Shown: piece after piece, positions 42,501 to 50,080 of the stretch
Layout of the letters: each line of letters begins with the position of its first letter
Position numbering within the stretch: position 1 is the first letter of the stretch
Source of the DNA: Nitrospira sp. MA-1
GTDB lineage: Bacteria > Nitrospirota > Nitrospiria > Nitrospirales > UBA8639
Reading direction: 5' to 3'
Length of the DNA stretch: 64,000 bases
Assembly: GCA_032139905.1 (NCBI GenBank)
Contig: JAQJDB010000006.1
Coordinates: 1,116,001-1,180,000 of the forward strand
Program-made: the position numbers and the translations under genes
The notes under the pieces: model-generated
The model's input: only the letters and a program-made list of their open reading frames with translations
Databases searched by the model: none
Told to the model about the DNA's origin: nothing

Positions 42501-45195
42501 CAAGGTTGTCGGTGACTTGCACCGTCAGACCGAAGGAAGGGTTCGTTTCGTAGTCCAGAGCGGCGCTATTCACAACTGTGATTTCTCCACTCACGGCGTT
42601 GATGGCAAATGCGCCTCCTGTGTTACCCCCGATGATCGAAAAGGTTAAATTGCGCACCGCCGGCCCGATTGCCAGGCCGCTTGGCCAATCGCCGGTGGCT
42701 GTCACCGGTGGCAATGGCGATCCACCTAAACTCGCGCTTTCAATTCGGTCAGTGGTTGCGGCAGACCAATAGATTTTTCCTTGAACCAATTCCAGCGTGA
42801 GATCGCGCGGCTGGTTCGCTCCGGTGACAACGGTTTGGGCCGTTGCGCCGACCATCATATCCGCGCGCTGTATTTCATTTAACGTAGCCTCGCTCCAGTA
42901 GACCTTGCCGGCGGTCACATCCAAGGCGATACCCCACGGGTCGTTGAGTCCGCTCACGATTGTCTCAATAGTGCTTCCATTCAGGTTCGCGCGCTTGATC
43001 GTGCCGATTCCCTTGTCGGTCCAGTACAGTTTCCCGCCGGTGGAATCGACGGTGAGATCTTTGGAATCGGTGATGCCGGTAATCAACGAAGCAGAACTGC
43101 TGCCGTCCAGATTGGCGTGCCAGATGGCGGTCCCGGCGGTATCGACCCAATAGATTTTTCCCCCAGTCGGATCGACGGTGATCCCGAGTGGATTGTTAAG
43201 CCCGGTCAGAAGTTGCTCCGGGTTGCCGCCATCAAGATCGGCGCGCCAAAGAGAGTTGGTCGTGTTATTAGTCCAGTAAACCTTTCCGTTGACATCATCA
43301 ATCGTGACACCTCGTGGTCCTGTCCCGTTCATGCCGTCGAACTGCATGGCCAGTTGCTGGCTCCCGCTGCCATCCAGATTAATCCGTCGCACCTCGTCGG
43401 TAGCCGGATCCACCCAATACAATTTGCTGTAACCGGATTGTGGATCCCCATCTGTTCCCACCACGGTTCCCACACTCGTGCTGTTTGCGCTATTTTCTGC
43501 AACCGGGAAAACCTGGTTGTTGATCACCGGCGGGGCGTTGCTCCCTGCCTCAAACCCGCCGATATCGACGCTCGCGTCCCGAGTCGCTCCCCGCTGGTCG
43601 ACAGTAGGCGCACCGGTTGCCGTGCCCGCGTTGATGGCCGGACTTCCGGCTAGGAGGGCATGTGTTCTGGTTGGGCCTCCGTTGTCAGCCAGGCCTGCCA
43701 GCCTGGGGTCAATCGGCCCTCCAATACCGGCTGTGCCGTCACTGTCGATATTGAATCCCATCGAGGTTAAAGGAGTATTGGCGTTCGCCCCCACGTTGTC
43801 GAGAATCGAGTTTTTCAGTTGGGTAATAGCTGCCCCCCCTAACTGTGCGATGCCAGTGGAGTTGTCGGCGATGGTACTGTTGAGAATGGTAACAGTTGTG
43901 TTGGAATTATATAGCCCTCCGCCGTTAGCCGCACTATTGCTGCTGATTGTGACGTTCGTGAGAGTCCCACCAACACCTCCAGAAAAATAAATGCCACCAC
44001 CATTACCGGAAGCCGTATTGTTGGCAATCGTCACGCGGTCAAGGGTGAGCGTTGCGCTATTGAAAATCCCACCACCGTTGCCCGCGGAAAAGTTTTCACG
44101 CAACTCGACATCAATCAGATCCAGCGTCGTCCCTGACTGAGTTTCAATACCCGCACCGGTCACTCCAGAGCCACCCTTGATCGTCACGCCGGACATCGTC
44201 GTTATTCCGGTCCGTATGTCGAACACGCGATCCGGTGTGCCACCCAGACCTGAGGCATCAATTATGGTGCTCCCCGCACCGTTCCCGATAATGTTGAGGC
44301 TTTCGGTGATATCCAGGTCTCCCGTGGCTGCGGCATTTTCGCCCGTACCGGTGATGGTGAGTAGATAGGTCCCACTCCCCACGAAGGTAATGGTATCCGT
44401 GCCCGCGTTCGCATTGGCATTGATGATGGCCTGGCGGAGGGACCCGGCGCCCCCATCGGTGGTTGTCGTGACGGTGTAGGTGGCCAACACCCCTTCCCAT
44501 GCGTCTTGGGTGGCCTGGTCGATGACGATCGACGTTTCAATAAACCCGGTGGAGACTTCCAATTCCCAGTTGGCATATTCGCTGACGTGACCGGTGCGAT
44601 CGATGCTCGCGGCGATATCGGCTCCGGTAAGATCCGCTAACGTTTGAATGGCGGAGAGGCCGCTTTCTCCACGGCCAAAATTGCAGCCGTAGATCAAGAG
44701 ATCCGCGTCGGCAGACAGACTCTGCCCAATCTGACTGAACAGTTCGGCATATTTCCCGTGTATTGAATCTGTGGTGAGAAAGGCGGTACCCAAATGCAGT
44801 TCCGCCTCGGTACCTTCCCCGATGAGATGGATGGCCTCAACGTCCGTGCGTCCGGCCAAGACTGCGGCAATTTGTTCTACACCATCGTGCGTCGATTCCA
44901 GAAGAATAACTTCCGCGGCCGGATCGATCCCTTTTATGAGGGTCTGGTAATCCTCGACACGCGTATCAATGAAAACGATTTCCCGACGATCGGGTGGAGT
45001 GGCCAGTGAGAGACCTGAGGCCCATAAGGCTTCATTCTCAGTGGTGATGTTGGCGCCGGAACTCTTATCCGCATCAGCATCGGTGTCCGGAGTAGTTTGA
45101 TCCTGGGTCGTGGTGTCCTGAACCACTTCCGCTCCGGTGCTGAGGGCGGCTCCATCAAAGAGGATTCTGGGTTCAAGCGCTAAGAGTGTTTTCAT
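36574..45195 (-). CDS. Giant surface protein 2 (LEPR/DUF4347, YWTD propeller, LamG, cadherin-like repeats)
   Basis: A 2873-residue protein. Order of parts: LEPRILFDGA at residues 7-16; DUF4347 (about 65-240; IHLIGEG and IYGCNFGRGESG); a beta-helix starting GSLRQAI (about 245-570); six YWTD-type repeats (about 585-850); a cadherin-like domain; a DUF2341 plus LamG pair (about 1090-1430) set inside a tandem repeat; then around ten cadherin-like/tandem-95 repeats with VNDPP-type junctions. The C-terminus copies giant 1: Pro-rich linker, helical region, hydrophobic WLLRSGVLLTALLSSVPAW and a KKKRQKGQK tail. There is no signal peptide. The C-terminal coding sequence is very close to giant 1 at base level, so the two arose by recent duplication. 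Its kinase partner is reduced to a stump. Probable role: adhesin or surface fibre. Confidence 0.9.
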   Translation of the reverse strand: MKTLLALEPRILFDGAALSTGAEVVQDTTTQDQTTPDTDADADKSSGANITTENEALWASGLSLATPPDRREIVFIDTRVEDYQTLIKGIDPAAEVILLESTHDGVEQIAAVLAGRTDVEAIHLIGEGTEAELHLGTAFLTTDSIHGKYAELFSQIGQSLSADADLLIYGCNFGRGESGLSAIQTLADLTGADIAASIDRTGHVSEYANWELEVSTGFIETSIVIDQATQDAWEGVLATYTVTTTTDGGAGSLRQAIINANANAGTDTITFVGSGTYLLTITGTGENAAATGDLDITESLNIIGNGAGSTIIDASGLGGTPDRVFDIRTGITTMSGVTIKGGSGVTGAGIETQSGTTLDLIDVELRENFSAGNGGGIFNSATLTLDRVTIANNTASGNGGGIYFSGGVGGTLTNVTISSNSAANGGGLYNSNTTVTILNSTIADNSTGIAQLGGAAITQLKNSILDNVGANANTPLTSMGFNIDSDGTAGIGGPIDPRLAGLADNGGPTRTHALLAGSPAINAGTATGAPTVDQRGATRDASVDIGGFEAGSNAPPVINNQVFPVAENSANSTSVGTVVGTDGDPQSGYSKLYWVDPATDEVRRINLDGSGSQQLAMQFDGMNGTGPRGVTIDDVNGKVYWTNNTTNSLWRADLDGGNPEQLLTGLNNPLGITVDPTGGKIYWVDTAGTAIWHANLDGSSSASLITGITDSKDLTVDSTGGKLYWTDKGIGTIKRANLNGSTIETIVSGLNDPWGIALDVTAGKVYWSEATLNEIQRADMMVGATAQTVVTGANQPRDLTLELVQGKIYWSAATTDRIESASLGGSPLPPVTATGDWPSGLAIGPAVRNLTFSIIGGNTGGAFAINAVSGEITVVNSAALDYETNPSFGLTVQVTDNLGLSDTATITINIGAVNEGPAFSGLDNTPTFTEGGAAVVLDNNATIADPELDTANDYSGASLTLVRNGGANGEDVFAGSGTLSTLTESGSLVVGGTTIGTVTTNSGGTLVFTFNGNATTARVNSALQQITYANSSGTPPANVQIDFTINDGNAGAQGSGGALSDTGSIMVTIDPNTTPTATADNYTVDEDTSLTTEPAWFNEAWLSRQKLTFNNPAQAENFTDFPVLITLDAGNIDYTKVQNAGEDLRYVDPDGTELAYEIESWNESGTSYVWVKVPQIDASSGTDYIWMYYDNAGATDNQNAAGVWSNNFEALSHLHDDFTDSTGNAHNGSNNGSLDINGTIGDGQFFDGVNDRIDIPSSAGIDNIFTGGATVSAWINPSAWGEGGYGRILDKGDAAIVTNGWALQLENTGSRLIFELGFSGTEGRWRSSDNAISLDTWQLVTVVFDSSSATNDPTIYVNGVALGITESDTPSGTANSDAGLDLAIGNRSGSTDRTFQGILDETRLETTIRSADWIKAQYLSMTGAFVTFGTGEGPGGVLANDTDADGDPLTAIQVSADPANAQSFSFNADGSFSYTPVANFTGTDTFTYKVNDGTDDGNTVVVTINVNPVNDSPTVATNTGATVNEASSGNIITTAMLNEGDPDDAGIGLTYTVTAVTTNGTLRLSGTPLGVNDTFTQDDIDSNRVTYDHNGSETTTDSFNFSLADGGENGSTPATGVFTITISPANDQPLFSGLDNTPTFTEGGAAVVLDNNATIADPELDAANDYNGATLTLVRNGGANSEDVFANTGTLNALTESGSLVVGGTTIGTVTTNSGGTLSLTFNGNATTARVNSTLQQITFANSSSAPPATVQIDFTINDGNAGSQGSGGALYDTGSIIVTINPINDPPIIDLDANDGSGATGNDYAATFSEGAGPIGIADSDTDVVDPDSTTFTYVKLAVSGLLDGNAETLVLDGDTFTLASAVAGQNTTGGNYHVVLATGAGTATLTITKQGGGTFSEAETETLIKTVQYQHTDTATPTDGNRLIDVIVNDGTADSAASRTSINVNPGNDPPTATIIASSFGVNEDDTYRPIAGVSVSDIDAGTNDLSVTLSVNNGLLRLVTTTGLTFVSSTNDSATMTVTGTMTNLNNALATLRYQPDPDFAGTDLLTLMVDDLGNTGGGSLTAMDTATIVVAPINDPPSFNGLNQTPTFIQGGGAVVLDNNATITDPELDAANNYNGATLTLVRNGGANAEDLFNGSGTLLPLVESGNLMVGATTIGTVTTNSGGTLVLTFNSNATTALVNSALQQLTYANSSGTPPASVQIDFTIDDGNAGGQGSGGALNDTGSITVTINGTNIPPVAVADAFTVTQGSTAILNLAGNDLDADDGLDLTSITIVTGPTNGTIDSINTDGTVTYNHNGSATVTDSFTYTIDDLAAATSNTVTVSLTVNLLNVPPVALADSFTVNEGTTTTLNLAMNDIDLDDGLDPASITIVAGPTNGTIASINANGTVTYAHNGSETLADSFTYTINDLSGATSNTVTVSLTVTPVNDAPVAVADSFIVSESSTTILNLAGNDTDADDGLDLTSITIVSGPANGTITSINADGTVDYTHNGSETLADSFSYTIRDQSGATSNTVTVNLTVTPVNDVPIITSNGGGASANISVITGNTPVTNVDASDAEGATLTYSIIGGADAALFRIDPTTGVLTFITAPDFQAPGDAGRDNIYDVTVQASDGTAVDTQAIAVTVTQANVPPQIFIPPPPDSPPSPDPPPRDAGEETSGDQAPGNWGSFDPGSPGNIPDHGQGSTATGIRDSNTGNPLAQDDGRAKQPDEERTRIVDEMSDIMGSFHRPLDLTTLKNEIRSLLHRSGFLQDLDSVRDGIQDVAASEKTYLASSIAVSTGMSIGYVIWLLRSGVLLTALLSSVPAWQFVNPLLVLDSATKKKRQKGQKAVKNDSVESLFEKSMASTGIVGEKTGDPAKTARARWFNWNKR

Positions 45196-45208
45196 GCCAA
45201 TGCAATTC

Positions 45209-45391
45209 CTATTGCCGGTGAGGGCTGGCGTAGACGTTTCGTGTTTTAGTCATTCGCTCTGGTTGTGCGGCTTCTCCTGACATCGCGCACCTATCCTGAT
45301 GACGGGACTCTTCCTTTAGTTGTTCACCGGCAGGCATGATCCCAACCGATCTTCCATGGCACAACTGACATCTTGTTGTCTCTTTTGACAC
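45209..45391 (-). CDS. Possible small ORF ahead of giant 2, 60 aa
   Basis: A GTG-start ORF with a GGGTGG just upstream, ending 13 bases before the giant 2 ATG. The product has CQLCHG near the N-terminus and is otherwise hydrophilic. It occupies the same position as the small ORF ahead of giant 1, but sequence similarity between them is slight at best. It may instead be untranslated leader. Confidence 0.3.
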   Translation of the reverse strand: MSKETTRCQLCHGRSVGIMPAGEQLKEESRHQDRCAMSGEAAQPERMTKTRNVYASPHRQ

Positions 45392-45992
45392 ATTCCACCC
45401 GCATGAGATTGGCCCATCTCCTTATTCGGCCATTGCTTTTAATTACTGTATGCAATAAGGAAAAATTTTCCCATTTGGATTTTTAGGGGTTTGAGGGCGA
45501 AAACGGATTTAGGAACGGGAAGAGTTTGGATGATCGAACTGTATCGGGTCCTTGATTGCCAACAAACCGGGCGGGGTCTGGTTCATAAAGAAAAGGAAAA
45601 AAACTTGAGGGGAAAATGAGGCCAGCCTGAAAAATATTTTTGGGGGGTGCCATGGTGGTCACAATATGACGGTATAAGAAATTAGGAGAAGTTGTTGTGT
45701 ATTGTTTCACCGCTGGACAGGAATGAAATAAATAAAAAAATGTCCGAAACTTAATCTTGACAATAGAAAGGCCGAGAAACAGAACTGGAAGGTTCCAAAG
45801 GGGTAGTTCTGGTTTCTATTGTGCATAAAAATGCTCAAAAGACCAGGAAGGAAAGACGGACTTGAATTGCGGAGAATTCGGCGTGCGGGTCAACGCAGTC
45901 ATTCGGGTGGTGACTATCTCCAGGCAAGTTTTTGGATTCAGGGGATCTGTACACAAATAAATTTTATCGGTTGGATCGTTTATCCTTTTTCT
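45392..45992. other. Divergent control region between giant 2 and the export operon
   Basis: About 600 bases separating minus-strand and plus-strand transcription. It is AT-rich around 45420-45480 and 45600-45760, as expected for two promoters. No specific operator, riboswitch or convincing ORF was identified; an in-frame extension of the TolC gene to 45819 has no signal-peptide character. Confidence 0.4.
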
Positions 45993-47732
45993 ATGGCAGT
46001 CCACATTCAAAAATATCTGGTCGGTGTGGTGGTGATGGGCTTGGCCCTGATTGACTCGGGCTGTGCCGTCATGCCGACTCCACTCACCCAGGACGAAATT
46101 CAACAGCGGGTCCAAGAGGACCTGGCCCAACTCACACAATTTCAGGAACCCGTGGCTCGCCCCATCACGCTGTATGAAGCGATGGCGCGGGCGTTGAAAT
46201 ATAATTTGGAAACGCGGGTCCAGGGATTAAAGGAAATGGTCACGCATCGGCAACTGGATCTGGCGCATTACGATATGCTGCCAAAAGTGGTGGCTGATGC
46301 GGCCTATAATGGACGCAGTAATTTTGCGGGAGCGAGCAGTCAGTCGTTAGAAACGGGCCAGCAATCACTCGTGAGTTCCACCTCATCTGATAAAAATATT
46401 TACACGGCCAATTTAGCCTTAAGCTGGGATGTGCTGGATTTCGGATTGTCCTATGTGCGGGCCGAACAAGCTGCTGACGACGTGCTCATTGCGGAAGAAG
46501 ATAAGCGCCGAATTGCCAATCGGGTTATACAAGAGGTCCGTTCAGCCTTTTGGAAGGCCGTGGGAGCGGAACGGGCGTTGGGTCGCCTGGCGTTCCTTCA
46601 GGATTGGGTGACGCAAGCGCTGGGGGAAGTCCATCTGATCCGGGAACGAGCCTTGGCGGATCCACTCACTTCACTACAATATGAACGAGAACTTCTGAGC
46701 GCGCAACGGGAAATTCAACAGCTCTATCAGGAATTATCGCTATCCAGAATTCACCTGGCCGAACTCATGAACTTGAATCCAGGTGAGCCCTATGAACTGG
46801 CCGTGCCGGACCATCCGCCCCTTGTGTCGAAGGTCGATGAGAAACTGGAAGATTTGGAATACCGGGCACTCATGAATCGTCCGGAACTGCGAAAGGTCGA
46901 CTATCAAAAACGCATTAACGCCAAAGAAACCAAAGCCGCCATCCTGGAATTGCTCCCGAATCTCAATGTGTATATGGGGGGCAATTACGATAGCAACAAT
47001 TTTCTGTTTCATAACAATTGGCTGAATTACGGAGCCAAAGTCAGCTGGAATCTGTTGAATGTATTCCGGCATCCCGTCCGCTTGCAGGTGATTGACGCCC
47101 AGGAGAAGGTGTTGGACATGCAAAGTCTGGCGTTGACGATGGCTCTGATGAGTCAAGTCCATGTGTCGGTGGCGCAATATCATGCGGCGATGAAAGATGC
47201 TGCCACGGGGAAGCGCTACCTCGACACTCAAATGGCCATTGCCGACCAGGTCCAACGTGCCTGGTCCCTTAACCGGCTCAGTGAACATCTGGTCATCCGG
47301 GAAAAGATGCAAGGCCTGGTTGCCGAATTACGGTATGAATCGGCACTGGCCAAATTGGAAATGGCCTATGCCAATGTGTTAGCCGCGATCGGAGAAGACC
47401 CCTTCCCCACGAACATCACTGGAGACGGTGTCGAAGAATTGGCCGTGGCCTTGCAAGAACGTTGGGAATGGCTGGAACGCCCCGAGGTCTTTGCGCAGGT
47501 TCATCCAACTGACGCTCAACCCCAAGCAACAAACACTCAATCCCAAGGGGCCGAGCCTCAACCCCAAGAGACGGTCGGTCAATTTCAAGAGGCTGACGCG
47601 CTACCACCAGAGCCTGAGCCCCAACCCCAAGAGACTGGCGTGCAACCTCAAGAGACTAGCGTGCAACCTCAAGAGACTATCGCGCAATCCCAAGAGACAA
47701 CCACTCAACCCCAAGAGAGAGTTAATCCATGA
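45993..47732 (+). CDS. TolC-family outer-membrane efflux protein
   Basis: A 579-residue protein from the ATG at 45993. The hydrophobic leader (YLVGVVVMGLALIDSGC) ends in a Cys that may be lipidated, although the lipobox is not ideal. The body has the two-fold helical repeats of TolC proteins, seen in the heptad-rich YEAMARALKYNLETRVQGLK, QREIQQLYQELSLSRIHLAE and YRALMNRPELRKVDYQKRIN segments. Residues after about 500 form a Gln/Pro/Glu/Thr-rich tail of short PQET repeats, unusual for TolC. It would make the outer-membrane exit duct. The stop overlaps the next start as ATGA, so it is coupled to the adaptor gene. No ribosome binding site is obvious. Confidence 0.88.
   Translation: MAVHIQKYLVGVVVMGLALIDSGCAVMPTPLTQDEIQQRVQEDLAQLTQFQEPVARPITLYEAMARALKYNLETRVQGLKEMVTHRQLDLAHYDMLPKVVADAAYNGRSNFAGASSQSLETGQQSLVSSTSSDKNIYTANLALSWDVLDFGLSYVRAEQAADDVLIAEEDKRRIANRVIQEVRSAFWKAVGAERALGRLAFLQDWVTQALGEVHLIRERALADPLTSLQYERELLSAQREIQQLYQELSLSRIHLAELMNLNPGEPYELAVPDHPPLVSKVDEKLEDLEYRALMNRPELRKVDYQKRINAKETKAAILELLPNLNVYMGGNYDSNNFLFHNNWLNYGAKVSWNLLNVFRHPVRLQVIDAQEKVLDMQSLALTMALMSQVHVSVAQYHAAMKDAATGKRYLDTQMAIADQVQRAWSLNRLSEHLVIREKMQGLVAELRYESALAKLEMAYANVLAAIGEDPFPTNITGDGVEELAVALQERWEWLERPEVFAQVHPTDAQPQATNTQSQGAEPQPQETVGQFQEADALPPEPEPQPQETGVQPQETSVQPQETIAQSQETTTQPQERVNP
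47505..47729 (+). repeat. Short in-frame repeats encoding PQET-type units
   Basis: The 3' end of the TolC-family gene is built of 21-30 base units encoding variants of QPQET and QSQET. Two adjacent 21-base units around 47637-47680 are nearly identical. The tract is rich in CAA and CCC codons and looks prone to slippage. Confidence 0.7.
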
Positions 47733-48586
47733 TACATCGACACCCTATCACAATTCTGTATTTGGTCCTGAATCTGATCATGCTGACTTCAGGCGTCAGT
47801 CTGGCAAAAGGCGGAGGACGCAGTAGTTTGCCCTCATCGGATCTTCAGACGATTCGGGGCATCGTGAAACCTGTCGTTGAGGCGGTGCTTGCCAGTGAAA
47901 TCCAGGCGTTAGTGAAGCGGATGCCGTTTCGAGACGGAGACGGATTTCATAAGGGAGACCTCCTCGTTGAATTTGATTGTGCCAAATACCGGGCGGAATT
48001 GTCGGCGGCCCAAGCTGATTTAGATGCCAGACAAAAAACGGTCATCAATAACGAGGAGCTGGCCACTCTTCACGGGATTGGCCGGTTGGAAGTGGACATC
48101 TCGCAGGCCGAATTGAAAAAGGCCCAGGCGGTTCTCACAAGAGCACAAGTGATTGTTCAAGGTTGCCGGATTCCTGCCCCTTTTGCCGGACATGTGGTCA
48201 AGACCTTGGTCCACCCTTATGAAAGTGTGAATCCGTACGATGATCTCGTGAGTATTGTCAGTAATCAGGATCTGGATATTGAATTGATTCTCCCGTCGTC
48301 TTCGCTGCGGTGGATCGCCAAGAACAGTCCTTTTTCATTTAGTATCGATGAGACTCAAAAGGACTATCCGGCGGAAGTGGTGGAAATTGGTCCTCGTGTT
48401 GATCCTGTGAGTCAAACCATTCGGGTCTTTGGCCGATTTCACAAACATCCCACAGGTGTCTTAGCCGGTATGAGTGGAAGCGCAAAATTTCCGGAAGGCA
48501 CGTTTCCCACTCAATCAACATTTTCCCCAAGCACGAAGCCTGCAGCCTCACCGACATCCACGAGTAAACAGACTGCCAAACATTAA
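47729..48586 (+). CDS. HlyD-like periplasmic adaptor
   Basis: A 285-residue protein that overlaps the TolC-family stop by four bases. It has a signal or anchor segment (ITILYLVLNLIMLTSGVSLA). The rest is a membrane-fusion adaptor: half a lipoyl motif (FRDGDGFHKGDLLVEFDCAKY), a helical hairpin (AELSAAQADLDARQ to DISQAELKKAQAVLTRAQ), the second half-motif (RIPAPFAGHVVKTLVHPYESV) and a beta-barrel (IELILPSSSLRWIAKNS). The hairpin is short, as in RND-type adaptors. It would link an inner-membrane component to the TolC duct. No pump gene accompanies it; the following genes are further adaptor-like proteins. Confidence 0.88.
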   Translation: MIHRHPITILYLVLNLIMLTSGVSLAKGGGRSSLPSSDLQTIRGIVKPVVEAVLASEIQALVKRMPFRDGDGFHKGDLLVEFDCAKYRAELSAAQADLDARQKTVINNEELATLHGIGRLEVDISQAELKKAQAVLTRAQVIVQGCRIPAPFAGHVVKTLVHPYESVNPYDDLVSIVSNQDLDIELILPSSSLRWIAKNSPFSFSIDETQKDYPAEVVEIGPRVDPVSQTIRVFGRFHKHPTGVLAGMSGSAKFPEGTFPTQSTFSPSTKPAASPTSTSKQTAKH

Positions 48587-48634
48587 CTCCTTCCCGGATC
48601 GACCTCTCTGTTGATCCAAAGGAGGGAAACGAGC

Positions 48635-50080
48635 GTGGTGCAAACAGCAACCCAGACAGAGTCCCCTTCGCGAGGGAGCGGGAAGGAATTCAGACCCTCC
48701 TCCGGTCTGGCCGGCGCCCCTTCCATCGCTTCCAAAAACAAAACGGAAAAAGATTCCAGTATTTTTCTGGCGCTGCTTCAACTGGAAAGTCAGGTCCGCA
48801 AGGCTCAAACGGTAAAAGAACTCTGTTTTCTTCTGGCCAATGAGACCAGACGTCTCGTGGACTTTCGACAGGCCTGTATTTTTTCCATCACGCCGAAGGG
48901 GCGGATGCGGGGAAGGGTGGAAGCGGTGTCCAGTGTGGCCGTGGTTGACCGCAATGCGCCGATGATCACTTGGATTGAACGCGTCATTTCCGAATTATGG
49001 GGACAAGGAAGCCTCAAAGATCCCGGTCCTCTCTCCTTCACTCATTGTTCGACAGAACTCCAACGTGATTGGAAGTCCTTTGCATTTCCGCATGTCCTCT
49101 GGTGTCCCTTAATCTGCGCGGATCAGCAGGTGATTGGTGGTCTGTGGTTGACCAGGGAGATACCCTGGCAAGACGGGGAAGTGCAATTGATCCGGCGGTT
49201 TGCCGAAACGGTGGCTCATGCCTGGCAGGCGCTTGGGGGCACGAAACGGAGAGTGAAAAACTGGAAGGTTCTCAAGAACTGGCTATGGGGAGTGCTGGTG
49301 GTCGTGATGGCGGCCATGTGGCTGCCCGTGCGATTGTCCACGCTGGCTCCGGTGGAAGTGGTGCCGCGGGATCCCTCCGTGGTGACGGCCCCATTGGATG
49401 GGGTGCTGGGAGAAATCCTTGTCCATCCGAATACCCTGGTTCAGACGGGGCAAACCCTCTTTCGCTATGAGGACACCACATTCCGGAATCAATTTGAAGT
49501 GGCGGAAAAGAATCTGTCTGTCACCTGGATGGAGTATCGCAAAGTGTCGCAGGGTGCATTTGTCGACCATGACACCGGTGCGGGCATGCCCGTGCAAGCC
49601 TCGGAAGTCCGGCTGAAAGAAGCCGAGCGGGATTACGCCTGGGATATGTTACAGCAGGTGGAGGTCAAAGCTCCCCGGGCGGGCATTGTGATTTTCACGG
49701 ATAAATCCGAATGGATCGGCAAGCCGGTGGTGGTGGGCGAACGCATTATGGAAGTGGCCGATCCCCAGGAGTTTGAATTGAAAATTGATCTACCGGTGGA
49801 AGACGCGATCGTGTTACGGGAAGGCGCCCAGGTTGAGGTGTTTTTGAATGCCAATCCCTTACGAGCTATACCTGCCCAATTACTCCATGCCAGTTACCAT
49901 GCGAGTATTCTCCCGACCAATGTCCTGGCCTATCGGGTGGAAGCCGCGTTCATGGACCCGCCTGAAGATATTCGAATCGGCTGGCAAGGCACCGCCAAAA
50001 TCTATGGGGAACCGGTCACCCTCTTTTTCCATCTCTTCCGGCGTCCCCTCGGAGTTCTTCGACAAACGCTAGGTTTCTAA
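48635..50080 (+). CDS. GAF domain fused to HlyD-like adaptor
   Basis: A 481-residue protein; the GTG at 48635 is chosen because of the GGAGGG at 48621-48626. A low-complexity N-terminus is followed by a GAF-type domain (about 45-200: LLQLESQVRKAQTVKELCFLLANETRRLVDF to QVIGGLWLTREIPW and an end helix). A membrane span follows around residue 216-236 (WLWGVLVVVMAAMWLPV), then a periplasmic lipoyl/HlyD part (PLDGVLGEILVHPNTLVQTG, APRAGIVIFTDKSEW) and a short beta-barrel. The GAF domain lies on the cytoplasmic side, so the adaptor could respond to a cytoplasmic ligand. The next gene starts immediately after its stop. GAF-adaptor fusions are uncommon. Confidence 0.85.
   Translation: MVQTATQTESPSRGSGKEFRPSSGLAGAPSIASKNKTEKDSSIFLALLQLESQVRKAQTVKELCFLLANETRRLVDFRQACIFSITPKGRMRGRVEAVSSVAVVDRNAPMITWIERVISELWGQGSLKDPGPLSFTHCSTELQRDWKSFAFPHVLWCPLICADQQVIGGLWLTREIPWQDGEVQLIRRFAETVAHAWQALGGTKRRVKNWKVLKNWLWGVLVVVMAAMWLPVRLSTLAPVEVVPRDPSVVTAPLDGVLGEILVHPNTLVQTGQTLFRYEDTTFRNQFEVAEKNLSVTWMEYRKVSQGAFVDHDTGAGMPVQASEVRLKEAERDYAWDMLQQVEVKAPRAGIVIFTDKSEWIGKPVVVGERIMEVADPQEFELKIDLPVEDAIVLREGAQVEVFLNANPLRAIPAQLLHASYHASILPTNVLAYRVEAAFMDPPEDIRIGWQGTAKIYGEPVTLFFHLFRRPLGVLRQTLGF

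Noticed and set aside
45819-45992. N-terminal extension of the TolC-family protein
   Set aside because: The extra 58 residues are Arg-rich without signal character, and the ATG at 45993 gives a good hydrophobic leader.
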